DNA from: Phaeoceros laevis
Lineage: Eukaryota > Anthocerotophyta > Anthocerotopsida > Notothyladales
Length of the DNA stretch: 47,533 nucleotides
NCBI GenBank assembly: GCA_049999765.1
Contig: JBNGIQ010009269.1
Coordinates: forward strand, 85,979 to 133,511
Reading direction: 5' to 3'
The translations under genes were made by a program, and so were the position numbers. The notes beneath the pieces were generated by a model. That model was not told the DNA's origin and did not search any database. It saw only the letters and a list, made by a program, of their open reading frames with translations. Shown piece after piece: positions 9,689 through 20,529 of this stretch; within the stretch, counting starts at the first letter, position 1, and the number at the start of each line of letters is the position of its first letter.

Positions 9689-9949
9689 AGAGCGGGAAAT
9701 AGCAAGTTCCAGAAGTACAAGGGGACCCTTTATGGGACGGGTAACCTCTTCAAATACACACACACACAAGAGACCAAGAGACGTGAACACTGACTTATGG
9801 CGGTCCCCCTCTTTTTAGTACCGATTTCAAGGTTGCGACCAGCCCTATCGTCGTGCGACCTTACGTATGTTTGCGGCAGCAGCTAATCATATTCATCCAT
9901 CCAACCCGAAGCCTAAGCGTGTCAGGACTATGTGGGTTATTTTTGTTCA

Positions 9950-10005
9950 TTTCCTTCTTTACGGCTTTTTCGAGCTATGCCCAAAACAAATGGCGTAGAC
10001 TATAG
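9950..10005 (-). repeat. Degenerate R-core fragment
   Basis: The sequence GGCTTTTTCGAGCTATGCCCAAAACAAATGG is split here as GGCTTTTTCGAGC and GCCCAAAACAAATGG. It matches the centre of repeat R with several changes and occupies the same place relative to F-box copy 2 as the hairpin does to copy 1. Confidence 0.45.
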
Positions 10006-10335
10006 CCACAGTGGACCGCATGTGAATTCATGTTGCTTGGTCAGCCCAAGAGTGACTTGTCAGATGGACAAACGTTGCTGTAGACTAAGTAGGAGTCTGT
10101 AGGACTTCAGACCCGCGTTCCCCGTGTCTCTCCGAGCCGGAAACACAGCCAAGGGAGAAAATTTACTAATTATAGCTACCTATAAGAAAGCTCCCTCATC
10201 GGCCATGCTATCGGATAAGCTTGTCTCAATTATTTGAACACAACACCCTAAAGTAAGCCCGGTGGAAAAAGCCTTGACAAGGCCTACTGTAACAAACCAC
10301 GCATGCGTCCATGAGCTTTTATGAATGGCAGCTTT

Positions 10336-10403
10336 CCGAAAACGTCCTGTACCACTGGATAGCCTACTGCCGAAAACGTCCTGTACCACTGGATAGTCTA
10401 CTG
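10336..10403 (+). repeat. 34-bp tandem duplication
   Basis: CCGAAAACGTCCTGTACCAC begins at 10336 and again at 10370, with one difference (GCCTACTG against GTCTACTG). It lies in the 5' flank of the GT90 gene. Confidence 0.8.
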
Positions 10404-10627
10404 CCAGAGTGAAAAGATAGTAACACGTAGAGCGTTGTGCCGCGTGGCGGCATGAGAGAAATCCTGGCCACATGGCAGGAATGTCCTGACTGAAGGAGAG
10501 GAGAGCCGGTGTTGTCCGTACCACCACCCCCTCCACATTTGCACGCGACCAGTTCGGTATGGAGGATTGTGCACAGCATGCATTTTGAAGGCTGGCTTCG
10601 AGGCCCGTGCTCGTTGCGGCCTCCGAG

Positions 10628-12527
10628 ATGGTGGTGAAGGAGAGCAGGACCCGCAGCAAAGGGACTAACCATGGTCAGCTGCTGCTTTGCGTTGCCGGGT
10701 TGGCGGGCATTGCCTTTTGCTTGAAGCTGGTGGTGACACAGCTGGTTTGCAATGAGGACGGTTCCTACACAATCAGGTACCAGCTAGGTTTTGGGGACCC
10801 TCCTTCCTTCCTTTCTTCCTTCCAGCCTGGAAATCAGATGATGAATTTACAGAGACCAAATGCTGCAGATTGAGCACTGGAAATCAGATGTTGAATTTAC
10901 GGAGACCAAATGCTGCAGATTGAGCACTGCCAGGTGTGGCAACTTCCGCCGGCGAGCGGATCCGGAAGAGGAGGAGGAGCCGGAGCGGCTGCGGTATACC
11001 TACTCGGATGTCCTGGCGGAGAAAGTGAGGAGGATAGAAATAAATGCGCAGGACCGGGATGAATTGTCGGCAGCCAGCAGCCGGTTCGATTTTGCGGACC
11101 CTCGGTTGCAAATGGTGATGAAGTTGGTGAAGTTCTACTTTGAGCCGTGGCTTCCCATGGCAGGTGTCAAGGAAGGGTTTGGTGCACCGGGAAGAGCGTG
11201 GAGCGTGAGCAAGGTGAGGGAGGCTGCGGTCACCGGAACCGTGATGACCTGCTGCATCCATGTGCGAGTTGTGGAGGGGAGGGTGTACTTCCGCTACGGC
11301 CAGGTGATCAGCCTGCCGTGGCGGCTCTCCCGTGCCAACGGCTTTGTTAGGTTTCTGCACCGCACCCTGGAGGAGTACCATCTGCAGCACCTGCGCCTCG
11401 AGTTCCTCTACAACACCTGCACCGGGGCGCTGAGCTCCACCAGCAGCTTCTTCGTGGAGCATGGCAAGAGGTCCAACTGCCTTGTGATGAGCAACTACCG
11501 AACCGACAACGACAGGGACGTGCTGGTGCCCGACGTGCTGGACTTGGAGGAGCCCTACATGCCGAGCCGGACGGAGCTGGAGGACGCTTCCAAGGTGGCC
11601 TGGAGGGATAAGGTGCCCAAGCTGGTGTTCCGAGGTGCCACCACCAACTTCGTGCTTCAGCACTTCAATTGGCCGAGCAACCCTAGGGTGAGGCTGCACC
11701 GGATGACGGATGCGTATGCAGATCTCTTGGATGCTCGCATTTCACGGTGGAGCCACACCACTCCGGGGGTTGTGTGGCATATGAGGAGAGATGGAGTGGA
11801 CCTTGCCCCGATGCTGAATTTTACAGAGAAAAATGCCTTCAAGTACGAGCTGGAAATGGACGGCGCCGTTGGCAGTAGTCGCCTTTGCGGACTCTTGTCC
11901 CACGACAAGGTGGTGGTGCGCCAGAGCTCCCCTTTCTACAAGTTTTTCCAGCCTCTGCTGAAGCGGAGCCGCCATTTCGTGGAGGTGAAGCACTCGTAAG
12001 TAGGATGATTCCCGAGCCAGCCCTATTGCTCCTGAAGTTGGTGTTTTTTTTTCCATCCTTCCACCCAAGAGCTGACGTTTGGGAAGGACTGCTGTACTCT
12101 CATCAGTCTGGAGGATCTGGCAGAAAAGGTTGTCTACATGCAGCAGCACGACTCTGAAATGCAACAGGTGGTGGAAGACGCACACCGGGAGATAGGTTGG
12201 ATATGTAGGGTTGACAGCCGGATGCTTGCCCTGGCAGTGGTGCTGGTCGAGTACCAAGGGCTGCTTGAAGACTCCCATCTGGTGGAGAAGCCCGAGCAAA
12301 TGTGCCAGTGGGGAGCCGCAAAGGAAGTTGCTACCTACGCCAGGGACGAGCAGCCGGACTGCATGGACAAGCACGAGGCTCCGATCCTGCCGCAACCAGG
12401 TTGCCCCACTGTCTGCTCCTCTTTCGGCTTACACCCCAAGGACTGGTACTGGCTTTCTTCCGAGGATCTGAGTGACCCTCTTACTCCTACCGAGGATCTG
12501 AGTGACCCTCCTGCTCCTACCGATTGA
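10628..12527 (+). CDS. GT90 / CAP10-domain O-glycosyltransferase
   Basis: My gene model has three exons: 10628-10776, 10853-11995 and 12107-12527 (570 residues). The ATG at 10628 precedes one hydrophobic segment (about residues 18-40, LLLCVAGLAGIAFCLKLVV), as expected for a type II Golgi or ER protein. The CAP10 domain (family 90, related to Rumi/POGLUT and fungal CAP10) is shown by VPKLVFRGATTN (about 304) and by GAVGSSRLCGLLS with VVRQSSPFYKFF (about 386-410), the donor-binding core. Known members transfer glucose or xylose to proteins or glycans; the plant substrate is inferred to be a cell-wall or secreted glycan. The exon-2 start is uncertain because a 50-bp tandem duplication sits at the acceptor. 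Exon 3 joins in frame at CATCAG/TCTGGAGGATC. The C-terminus ends in a duplicated EDLSDP-type decapeptide. Confidence 0.85.
10827..10926 (+). repeat. 50-bp tandem duplication over a splice acceptor
   Basis: Two copies (10827-10876 and 10877-10926) differ at two bases. Each contains the CAG of TGCTGCAG/ATTGAG, and the first also has TTTACAG/AGACC (in the second copy that word is TTTACGGAGACC, so this acceptor is lost). Joining exon 1 (phase 2) to position 10853 or to the TGCAG acceptor in the second copy both preserve the frame. Confidence 0.85.
12461..12520 (+). repeat. 30-bp in-frame duplication at GT90 C-terminus
   Basis: CGAGGATCTGAGTGACCCTC occurs at 12461 and 12491. It encodes two acidic, proline-rich decapeptides (EDLSDPLTPT and EDLSDPPAPT) just before the stop. 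Confidence 0.9.
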
Positions 12528-12599
12528 TGAGCCTGACCATCCAAGAGGCCGGAGAAACAAACCGTCAGACGGATGACTGTGAAGCAGTTGGCTAATCAC

Positions 12600-12838
12600 A
12601 TTCATCCATCTCCCGCGTAGCCTTAAAATCCATTTTGGTTTTCTCTTGTGGAGCTCTTTCGAGCTCAGCCCAAAAAATGGGGTATGCCGCTTTCTGTGTC
12701 CCGCACACGGTATTCTTTAGTAAAAGGCGAAAGAATAGTTCGCTTTGAGCTGAACACGCGGCTGATGGATACTCAAGAGCAAACAACAGGACAAAGTAGC
12801 TGAGGATGTGATGACACTACTTCCTCCAGCAATGTGGG
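12600..12838 (-). repeat. Dispersed repeat R, copy 2
   Basis: The core is at about 12640-12765, in reverse orientation to copy 1: GAGCTCTTTCGAGCTC, then AAAAAATGGGGTATGCCGC, then TTCTTTAGTAAAAGGCGAAAGAA, then GAACACGCGGCTG. It lies just downstream of the GT90 gene. Confidence 0.7.
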
Positions 12839-12939
12839 TTAATTATCAGGCCTTGTGTTCGTGTTTTGTATCGCGTGCAATCTAAAATATAAAACCGCGT
12901 TCAGCTCTGTGGGGTCCCGAATTTTGCTCCGACACCCCC

Positions 12940-13445
12940 GTCTCCTAAAGTGCCAGGAGTGTTGATGAGGGGTAGCGTACGGGGTGGTGGGTCCGACTCC
13001 TTCTGGCACGCCCGGCTCTCTCTTGCCCACATGCCCATGGCCGCATGGCCCATGCACCCCCATGCCCGCATGCCCATGGCCCATGCCGCAAGCCATGGGG
13101 AAATAGTTTTACCAAAGAAACCAGCAATATGTTGCCTGCAGGGAAGGCTGGCTGGATAGCGCTTGGGAGACATGACCTTTAAGATTAAGCGCCCTGGGCT
13201 CGGATCAGTACTCGGATGGGGGACTTTTTTGTTTCCACCTCGTGCGGTCTCCTTTGGGTTTTGGGTTTTCTAAGGGTCGCGGCCCGCATGGAGGCGCATG
13301 GGCATGGGCATGGCGTATGGGGCCTATGGGCATGCGGCCCACAACGCCTCTCAACGCGCGCAGGAGAGAGACGGGCGTGCCAGAATGAGTCGGACCCACC
13401 ACCCCGTACGCTACCCTCATCAACACTCCTGGCCCTTTAGGAGAC
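12940..13445. repeat. Foldback element around a 5S-like sequence
   Basis: The left arm (12940-13026) and right arm (13360-13445) are inverted copies of each other. They share GTCTCCTAAAGTGCCAGGAG against CTCCTGGCCCTTTAGGAGAC, and GGGTAGCGTACGGGGTGGTG against its complement, at roughly 90 percent by eye. Weaker inverted similarity (CATGCCCATGGCC against GGGCATGCGGCCC words) extends inward to about 13090 and 13285. The centre holds the 5S-like sequence. No transposase is present. Confidence 0.8.
13171..13230 (+). pseudogene. 5S rRNA-like 3' portion with T-run
   Basis: AAGATTAAGCGCCCTGGGC corresponds to the box A region of plant 5S rRNA (AAGTTAAGCG...TTGGGC). GATCAGTACTCGGATGGGGG corresponds to the intermediate element and box C (AGTAGTACTAGGATGGGTGA). 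The 5' half of 5S is not recognisable, and a TTTTTT run directly follows GGGGGAC, where a Pol III transcript would stop. It could be a 5S pseudogene, a 5S-derived SINE or a Cassandra-type 5S insert. Confidence 0.55.
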
Positions 13446-14140
13446 GGGCCGATACCAAACAAAAGGTAGGGAATGTATGACTTTCCTCGTGTTCGAGTCT
13501 TCCAGAGAGAGCTTCCCTGCGTTGATCTTACAATCTAGAAACGGACACCTTGCGATCCCCATTGACGGTTGTAGCAATCTCAAATGCACTGAAGTTCCGT
13601 GGATACGTCTGTATATACCAGGTGAATCCAAGGCTGAAGCTGGCTGGTGAAGCATGAGCAGACCCATGAGTACGTTGTTGACATCTATCCCTGGTTCTGG
13701 ACAACCGACTATTTCATATATGTCAGGGTTGTCAGGCAAGTGCTTTGCACAAGTCTCTGTCCCTAGATCCTGGCCAGGCCTGCAGTTGCACATAAAGTGT
13801 GTGATCGGATTTGCGGAAGTTTACCTCTTTTGTAAACGGAATCTCAGTGAAGGTGGTGCAGCAGTTTAAAAGCGTTCCGACAAATGCTGAGAAAGCAACA
13901 GAGGCGAACAGTAGAAGCAAGCAAACAGGTCTCTGCCTGAAGAGAGAATCGGGATTTACGTGGAGTTTCAGCCTGCTTTTGGGCTGGGCTGTGGCAGTGC
14001 GTTCCACCCCTACGGCAAGAACCCGTTCATCCCCGAAATGAATGTTCGTTGCCTTATTGAGATACTCAGGCTTGTGGAACATGTAGTTCGGTGAGATCTG
14101 GTAACGTACGCTGCTTTCTGAACTTGTCAGACCTTTCTAG
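13446..14140 (-). other. Unassigned decayed coding sequence
   Basis: Minus-strand frames are protein-like but broken: about 13528-13650 reads SFSLGFTWYIQTYPRNFSAF up to a stop at 13528, and 13732-14082 contains ATNIHFGDERVLAVGVE. I do not recognise a family. They may be exons of one degenerate gene, or unrelated. Confidence 0.25.
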
Positions 14141-14199
14141 CATTGTCCGGGCCTGTAATGTGCAGGGTATTCTTCAGTGACCAGGCTGGCATCAGGTTG

Positions 14200-14825
14200 A
14201 AGAACCACATCCGGCAACGGGTGGAAAGTTGATATGAACACTTGCCCGATCCTCTGAGCCTGATGTTACTCTGTGAGCTGCACTGAAGAACTTCCCGGTG
14301 CTCATAGTCTGCAGGCATTCAGTCATGCAAATTCCATCACGGGATGCAAAAATTTGAGTGTTGCAAGAGTTTGGGGCCACAGGATTGAAGTCAAGCATTC
14401 AATGACCTGAATATTTGTGGAAAGAACTGTACGTACCTCTAGAGCATCCCAACGATAACAGACAAGACAGAGGAACTCGTCCAAGATGGGCACGTCCACA
14501 TACTGTCCTTCCACAAAGAACTGAAGGCCCGGGACAAAGTTCTGAAGCAACAGTTAATGACGCAGATGTCCGAGTGAGGAGGCAGTGCCAGTTTTCCTCG
14601 AGGTGCTACCGTCTTTGATGGATACCAGCTGACCATGCCCTGCATGTGAGCTCCTTTTCCAATGCTGTCCAGTATGCATGAAGAGGACAAGCCTAGTGCC
14701 TCAGACAGAAGGCCTGAAATGTAGCATGATGTTCGACTCCCTGCAGCAGAATCAGTTGATGCAATTCTTAGCGCTCCTGAAGTAAATCCTGGATAGATCC
14801 TTTCTAAGCAGCGCATTCCCATGTG
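14200..14825 (-). pseudogene. 2-oxoglutarate/Fe(II) dioxygenase relic
   Basis: Minus-strand pieces in order match plant 2OG dioxygenases. They are GLLSEALGLSSS and SWYPSKT near 14730-14600; LALPPHSDICVI with the H-x-D iron motif near 14585; in another frame NFVPGLQFFVEGQYVDVP and DALEV near 14540-14430; and FSAAHRVTSGSEDRAS (second His and the Arg-x-Ser 2OG-binding motif) near 14280. Several frame changes and stops separate them, and intron signals alone do not repair the reading. Such enzymes oxidise hormones or specialised metabolites; the specific enzyme cannot be named. Order, spacing and all three metal/2OG motifs make the family call reasonable. Confidence 0.55.
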
Positions 14826-14844
14826 CGCAGTCTCTTGCCGGGCA

Positions 14845-15195
14845 TCAGCAGCACCAACTGTTGTTCACATCAATGAAGACCTCTTCAAGCATCAGCTGGC
14901 CTGTGTCCTCCTCTCCCGGTGAATTGCCCATGAGTCCACGAAGCATGTCCTCACTCCCGCAAGCATGCCACTGGCTGAAGTGCACTCGCAAAGATCTTCG
15001 AAGTCCCATCTTGTCTTTCCACTTACTGCTACTACCGGATTTACGCAACATGGCTGTTCGAGTGTGTGAACTGACATCCGTTCCGTGCTAGGTCCAGCCG
15101 AGGCAGCTCCCGCCATGTCTGCCGTGCAATGTTGAGCAGCCAGCACCGCACGTCCAGAGACTGTTCATCCAAAGAAGCCACTCCCACAACAACAG
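14845..15195 (-). pseudogene. F-box family fragment
   Basis: 15085-15195 on the minus strand reads VGVASLDEQSLDVRCWLLNI then ARQTWRELPRLDL. It aligns with the middle of the two F-box genes (VGVVCGD...VRCWVLHIAGQTFQELPPLDL). No F-box motif is attached. The adjoining 14845-15080 open frame may be a diverged continuation. Confidence 0.55.
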
Positions 15196-15234
15196 AACAG
15201 ACGCTTCTCCTAATGGCACACGCCCTAGATTTAC

Positions 15235-15960
15235 TTGCTTCAGCCCTAGTTCTTCACAAAGATGCTATCCGTTTGCGAACCCTCTTACACCTCTTCCATA
15301 GAATCGGGCGGAGAGTAGCGTTGTCTAGCACACTGCGTACAGACGCTTCCTGCCACCCATAGTTCTTCACAAAGATGCTGTCCGTTTGCAAACCCTGTTA
15401 CACCTCTTCCATAGAATTAGGCGGAGAGTAGCGTTGTCTAGCACACTGCGTTCCTGCCACTCATCTCCTGCTCTCGCCACCCATCTCATGCTGCTTGAAG
15501 ACTGCAATCAGGGCATGTTGCTTGAAGACCGCAATCATAGCAAGCCACATCTAAGAAATTTGCATATTTTGCTAAGACAACCAAGTGCACTTACACAATC
15601 ACTCCGATTTGGTTTTTGCTTTGTGGAGCTCTTTCGAGCTCAGCCCAAAAAGTGGGATATGCCGGTTCCTGTGTCCCGCGCACGGTATTCTTTAGTAAAA
15701 GGCGAAAGAATAGTTCGCTCTGGGCTGAACACGCGGCTGACAAGAGACAGCTACCTAACAGTAGGGACAAGTACCCGAAGACCTGACTACAATCGTGCTT
15801 CAAGCAATGTGGGGTAATAGTTCAGAGGTCGAGAACTTCGAGATGGAGTGATGACTTTTCCGGGCTCCAACCATAGGTGGAGTATGAAGTTTGGACTTGA
15901 GAGCTTGGTACCAGCGGACTTCACGTTTGCCTTCAAACGCCTTCAGATATGGTATGGTTG
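15235..15960 (-). repeat. Dispersed repeat R, copy 3
   Basis: Reverse-oriented and nearly full length. The core is at 15605-15740 and the right flank carries CCGAAGACCTGACTAC and GTGGGGTAAT. The left end contains a tandem duplication of TTCTTCACAAAGATGCT...GCACACTGCG (units at about 15252 and 15363, roughly 110 bp). With 15961-16575 it forms the inverted partner of 4068-5130. Confidence 0.7.
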
Positions 15961-16400
15961 AGAACAAGCAGCAGCATAGGGCACACAATCATCTTCCATG
16001 GCAGACCAGCCATCGCGATCCTCCAGTCTAAGGGAGGTACGGACCAGAATCCCGCCTCCTTCGAGCTGGTATCCGGTGTGATTGCTGGTGTCCAGTGTGA
16101 TTCATGCGCGGATCATTGGCCACGTGGTGCTTTTGCTAGCTTGCGTCAAGATCCGATGACTTGAATTCTTCCCACATTCTGGCTTACCACAAACTGACTG
16201 GCTACTGCAGATGGCTTCGTGCGCAGATTCCTTATAGATGCATTGAGAATTTGCGGCGGTCCACATTTGCGACACCTTCAGCATCTCAGCTCAGGCTCTA
16301 GTTTTACGTGTGCCAAAGCTGGCAAGATCTGTACAGTGCCTGCGGCTAGGCATACAGACATGGAATAGTTGAACCTGCTCAGACAAGTAAAAGTTCGGTC
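15961..16400 (-). pseudogene. PHO88 exon-1 fragment and flanks
   Basis: About 15965-16055 on the minus strand matches the 5'UTR and first codons of the PHO88-like gene at 44127-44225 (MAGLPWKMIVCPMLL). It breaks at the same position as the copy at 4.4 kb and continues into repeat R. The rest is flanking sequence shared with 4110-4400. Confidence 0.7.
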
Positions 16401-16557
16401 GACGCCCTTAAGCTTGCTAGAGAAAACAGATTGATCAATTCAAAATTGATGTGTACGCAACTTCGACGTTGGCCTGCTAGGCTCACGATGCACTAGTGAC
16501 CTGCATCCTCTCAAATTGGACGAGGATTAGCTTATTTCCACCCTCCCTGAAGTCCCT

Positions 16558-19500
16558 CTAAGGGCATTTGTTGGCTAGTGGGGGACCGCAAAGGCCAGGG
16601 TTCCCAGCAAAATCAGAAGCTGGGAATGCCTGCAGCGCCGAGGGAATTTGGCCTGCTAGGAAGTTGAAGGAAAGATCCAGGTCGTCCAGGTCGGTGATCT
16701 GGGCGATGCTTGCTGGGACCTGTCCAGAGAACTTGTTGTGAGAGAGGTCTAGGAAGTTCAACCCCTTGAGCTGTCCCACAGAAGTGCCTATGGGCCCTGT
16801 GATGCTGTTGCCTGACAAGTCCAGAGCGCTGGTGGAGCTGAAGAGGTACTCGATGTTCCTGATGAAGACGGTGGATTCCGGGAAAAAGAAGACGTCGAGA
16901 TACAGAGGGGCTCCGGCAACGTAGTTGGATGCATTGCCTGCAACTTTCAAGGCAGTGAAGCCAGACACCAGCTCCGCAAGCGGCAGACCACCTGTGAGCT
17001 TGTAGGTTGAGAGGTCGAGAATTCTGAGGGCATGCAGATTGCTGAGGAAGGCCTGTACGCTGCCTGTGATGCCGTTGTTGCTAACATCTAGAACTTCAAG
17101 GGACTGCACACAATACCCTATCAATTGTCAAGACCTCAAGTACACCACAATTGGATACCCACGACAAACAAATTCCAAGGTATACCGGAAAGAAGAGGTG
17201 AGTGGTTACCGTAAAGGAAGCGACGGCCGAAGGAATCGAGCCAGACAGACGATTGCCGCTCACGTCGTAGACCACCAAGGCGGTGCAGCTTGTGAGGTCC
17301 ACTCCAGCAGGCACGATGGGACCAGTCAGCTGGTTGTTTTCCACAATGAAGCTTTGGAGGTTGGGACAAGCACCGGTGAAATCGGCGATGGGTCCCGTAA
17401 GCTTGTTGTTGCTCAATTTGAGTTTCTGCAGAAAGAAGGAACTCCTGACAATGGAATCAGGGAAGGGGCCCGTGAGCTCGTTGTCGGAGAAATCGACGTA
17501 GTTGAGGAAGTCGCTGCCGGGACGCTGAGGGATTGGCCCAGACAGCTTGTTTTTGTTGAAGATCAGAGCATTCGTGAATTGGCCGTTGAAGATGTCGGAG
17601 GGGATGGGTCCTGTCAGCTGGTTCTCGGCGAAGTTGAGCACGTTGATGAACCCTGCAACTCCTGAACCAAAGCCTGTTGGAATGGACCCGCTGAACTGGT
17701 TCCGGTGCAAGTCCAGAATGTTGAGATCGTTGTTCAGCGTGAACGCTTGTGGAATCGTCCCTGTGATAGCGTTGACAGAGAAGTTGGCATAGCTGGGTCT
17801 GAACTTGGATCCGTCAAATGTAGGCAGCTTGGTAAGTTTGTTGTCCGACACGTCCAAGGTTAGTGGACCCAGTTGCAGCACCCATAGGCGAATCGGTCCT
17901 GGAGCAGCAGGATCATCCTTTAGCCTCTGACGCAAGATGGCAGCATCACCACACCTCATGAAACTTGTACCGCTTTAGTGTAACACATCAAGTACCTGCC
18001 AACTGGTTGGAGTGGACATCGAAAATCTGAAGATTCTGCGCTGCCGTGCCGTCCCCAGTGATGCCTCCAGTACCAAGGCTGGTAAGCTTGTTGTGGCTGA
18101 GCACAACCTCACGCACACCCCACATAGATGGAGGATTTAGGGCTGCCGTCAGCTGGTTGTTGTTCAGGTAGAGGTTGCGGAGCTCTTCGCTGATTGCAAA
18201 ACCTAGATTCTTGGGAATGTCACCGCTGAGCTGGTTGAATGACTAGTCGAGCTCGTTCAGCTTCAATTGAGTGAAGGACTCCGGAATTGGTCCTGCACAC
18301 CATTCACTCAATCAAAACTGCTCAACGAGGTTTTTCAAGGCTCCAAGCCCCTTCAGAACAAGACTGCTTCGTCCTACCTGTGAGGGCATTCCTTGCTGCG
18401 TTGAAGGTGAAGAGCTTCTTGTTGGCTCCTCCAAGGGAAGCAGGGACGGGTCCAGTCAAGGCGTTGTCGTTTAAGGCAAGGATCACCAGAGAGCCACTTG
18501 CGCCGAGATTGGATGGAATGGACCCGCTGAGCTTATTCCTCGACAACTCCAGATCGGAGAGCAACGGCAACGAAGCCAAGGAAGCCGGAATGCTCCCTGT
18601 CACTGCGGTGGATTGGATGACCAACACCTGAAGCAATCGAAGAAGCAACCAGACCACGTATCGTTCAAGCGATGAGGAATGCCATCAGACCTAACACAAC
18701 ATTTTGCTTCTGCAAAACGGTTGACAATGCCATACCTCTAGCTTCTTCAGGTTTCCAAGGGTAGCAGGGATGCTACCGGAAATCTTGCTCTTGGTGAAGA
18801 TGCCTGTTCCAGAGCCATCATCCCGGCCTCCGATGCGCAACTCCTTCAGGGACTTAAGGTTCCCGAACGACGGCGGGATGGCGTTGTCAAAGTTGTTGCA
18901 TCTCCAGGTAGAGCAGCTCCAGAACAGGAAGCTCCCCGGAGCTGATCAGCGGAAGAGCGCCGGTGAGATTGTTGGGTGTGACCTTGAACGCCTTGAGCTT
19001 CTTGAGCTGCTTGATGGATGCCGGGATTCTGCCGGTGAACTGGTTCCCCTCCAAGTCCAGGACCTCTAGCTTTCTCAGCTGGTTGAAGCAGCTAGGGATG
19101 GAACCCGTCTTGGCTCCTCCTCCGAAACTTGCAGACTCGCTCAGGATGAGAGTCTGGAGGTTGGCAAGGGCGCAGAAGGAGGCTGGGACAGGGCCGGAGA
19201 TTTCGGTGTTGCCCGGGCCCAAGCGGAGGTACTGGAAGGACTTGATCTTGCCCATGTCGGCCGACAGAGGGCCACGGAGGAGGGTCTACTGCAGTCCTAG
19301 CACCTTGAGGCTCTTGAGAGCGCTCAGCCCGGTCGGAGTGACGTCCCGGAGGAAGAAATTTGTGAGGTTGAGCACCTCTAGGAACAGCAGCTTGGACAGC
19401 GTATTCCCGATCAGGTTGACGGTGGTCGGGTTCCCGCCCTTGTTGGTAATCAGGGTGCAAATCTCACCGTCATCACACTCCTCCTCTACAAAGGCTTCGA

Positions 19501-19735
19501 ATGTGAGATTGGTGACCTCTCCTTTCACATTGCAGATCACCCCCTTGAAGTTGCAGCAGTTGCCGTTGCTTGTCCAGGAAGCCAGCTGGTTGCCATTGTC
19601 GTCCAGCCCGGACTTGAAAGCCAGCAAAGCGCTCCGATCCCGAGGGACGCACAATGGCGCGGATGAGACTGCACAGAAAAGCAGTAAGGCTAGAGTGGAC
19701 AAGAGCTGCCATCGCAGCAGACGTGAGACGTCCAT
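16558..19735 (-). pseudogene. Large LRR protein gene, copy 1 (inactivated)
   Basis: The exons align one-to-one with copy 2: 19735-18736, 18627-18378, 18292-17996, 17898-17210 and 17103-16558. Three lesions disrupt the product. CAG to TAG at 19288-19286 stops it near residue 150. A +1 insertion near 18899-18906 makes exon 1 1000 nt instead of 999. TTG to TAG at 18245-18243 is a second nonsense codon. Exon 4 is 3 nt shorter in frame. The start codon, signal peptide, TATA box and all splice sites are kept, so it may still be transcribed. Recent loss is suggested by the otherwise very high identity to copy 2. Confidence 0.9.
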
Positions 19736-19931
19736 TAGGGCGAAACGACGTCTCAAACACTACTTTCTGCTGTCTGGACGCATCAAACGCGTCCCGCAGT
19801 GACAACTCGGAATGGAACTGAATGGAATGGAATCGAAGAAACTTGGACGAGCAACTGATGACGTGACGAAATGGATGAGGTCTGGATGGGGTGCGAGATA
19901 TACAGGCTCAGGAAGTCTGGGCCTGCCTGGG

Positions 19932-19938
19932 CTTTATA
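19932..19938 (-). promoter_or_regulatory. TATA box of LRR copy 1
   Basis: TATAAAG on the minus strand in GCTATAAAGCC, about 200 bp upstream of the ATG. It is conserved at 35430-35436 in copy 2. Confidence 0.6.
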
Positions 19939-20045
19939 GCAGCAACACGTAGGCCACATGGTGCCTGGCAGATAGTCGCCTGGCTGGCTCCAACTGGAAC
20001 AGCCGGTGGGGGCGGAGAGATGATCACGAGTAGTACTGCAGCGTC

Positions 20046-20520
20046 AGGCACCAACGAATAATTATTAGTTTGTGCTAGGGGTCACAACGAGCCAAGGCAG
20101 AAAGGCGAACACCGACATCCAACTCCAACCAAGCAATAGATTACCGGATTACCGGTTGGCAGTAGTAAAACGACCACGGCAGATTGCTGACGAGGCACGT
20201 CCATAACAGGAACCAAGTAAATTACTGTAGACCACATAGCGTGTCCCCTCAGGTGTCCGCAGCTAGATTTGCTTTTGCCCAATCAAACACCATAGATAAA
20301 CTACTTCTTCTCCATCCACTACAGTAGTAAAGCCTAGAAGAGTCAAAATTATTAGCTGAGTCAGGGTGGCTGGATCGACTAAGGAAAATTCATACACAAT
20401 CTTGAGCAGCATAGCTGCGAGACTGCGAGTATAGCTGTGAGTTATTCTGAGCAGTCTACGTAGTACATCATACATGTCTCTTCACTAGTTGGTTGATTCC
20501 TATTTGAGTTCATGTTGAAC
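20046..20520 (-). repeat. A-repeat, copy a
   Basis: Starts near AGGCACCAACGAATA and contains GGATTACCGGATTACCGGTT, a CAAATCTAGCTGCGGACACC region and GAGCAGCATAGCTGCGAG. A second copy in the same orientation (20909-21345) follows 863 bp on, with repeat R copy 4 between them. The arrangement resembles short terminal direct repeats. Confidence 0.6.
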
Positions 20521-20529
20521 TGTGCTTAG

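Noticed and set aside
10884-11699. A 271-codon minus-strand open frame across the GT90 main exon.
   Set aside because: His/Val-rich shadow of the CAP10 coding strand.
17115-17130. A 4-base insertion in LRR copy 1 relative to copy 2 that splits the long open frame.
   Set aside because: It lies inside an intron (GTAACC...GTGCAG) that merely stays open in copy 2. It does not alter the spliced product, so it is not counted as a lesion.
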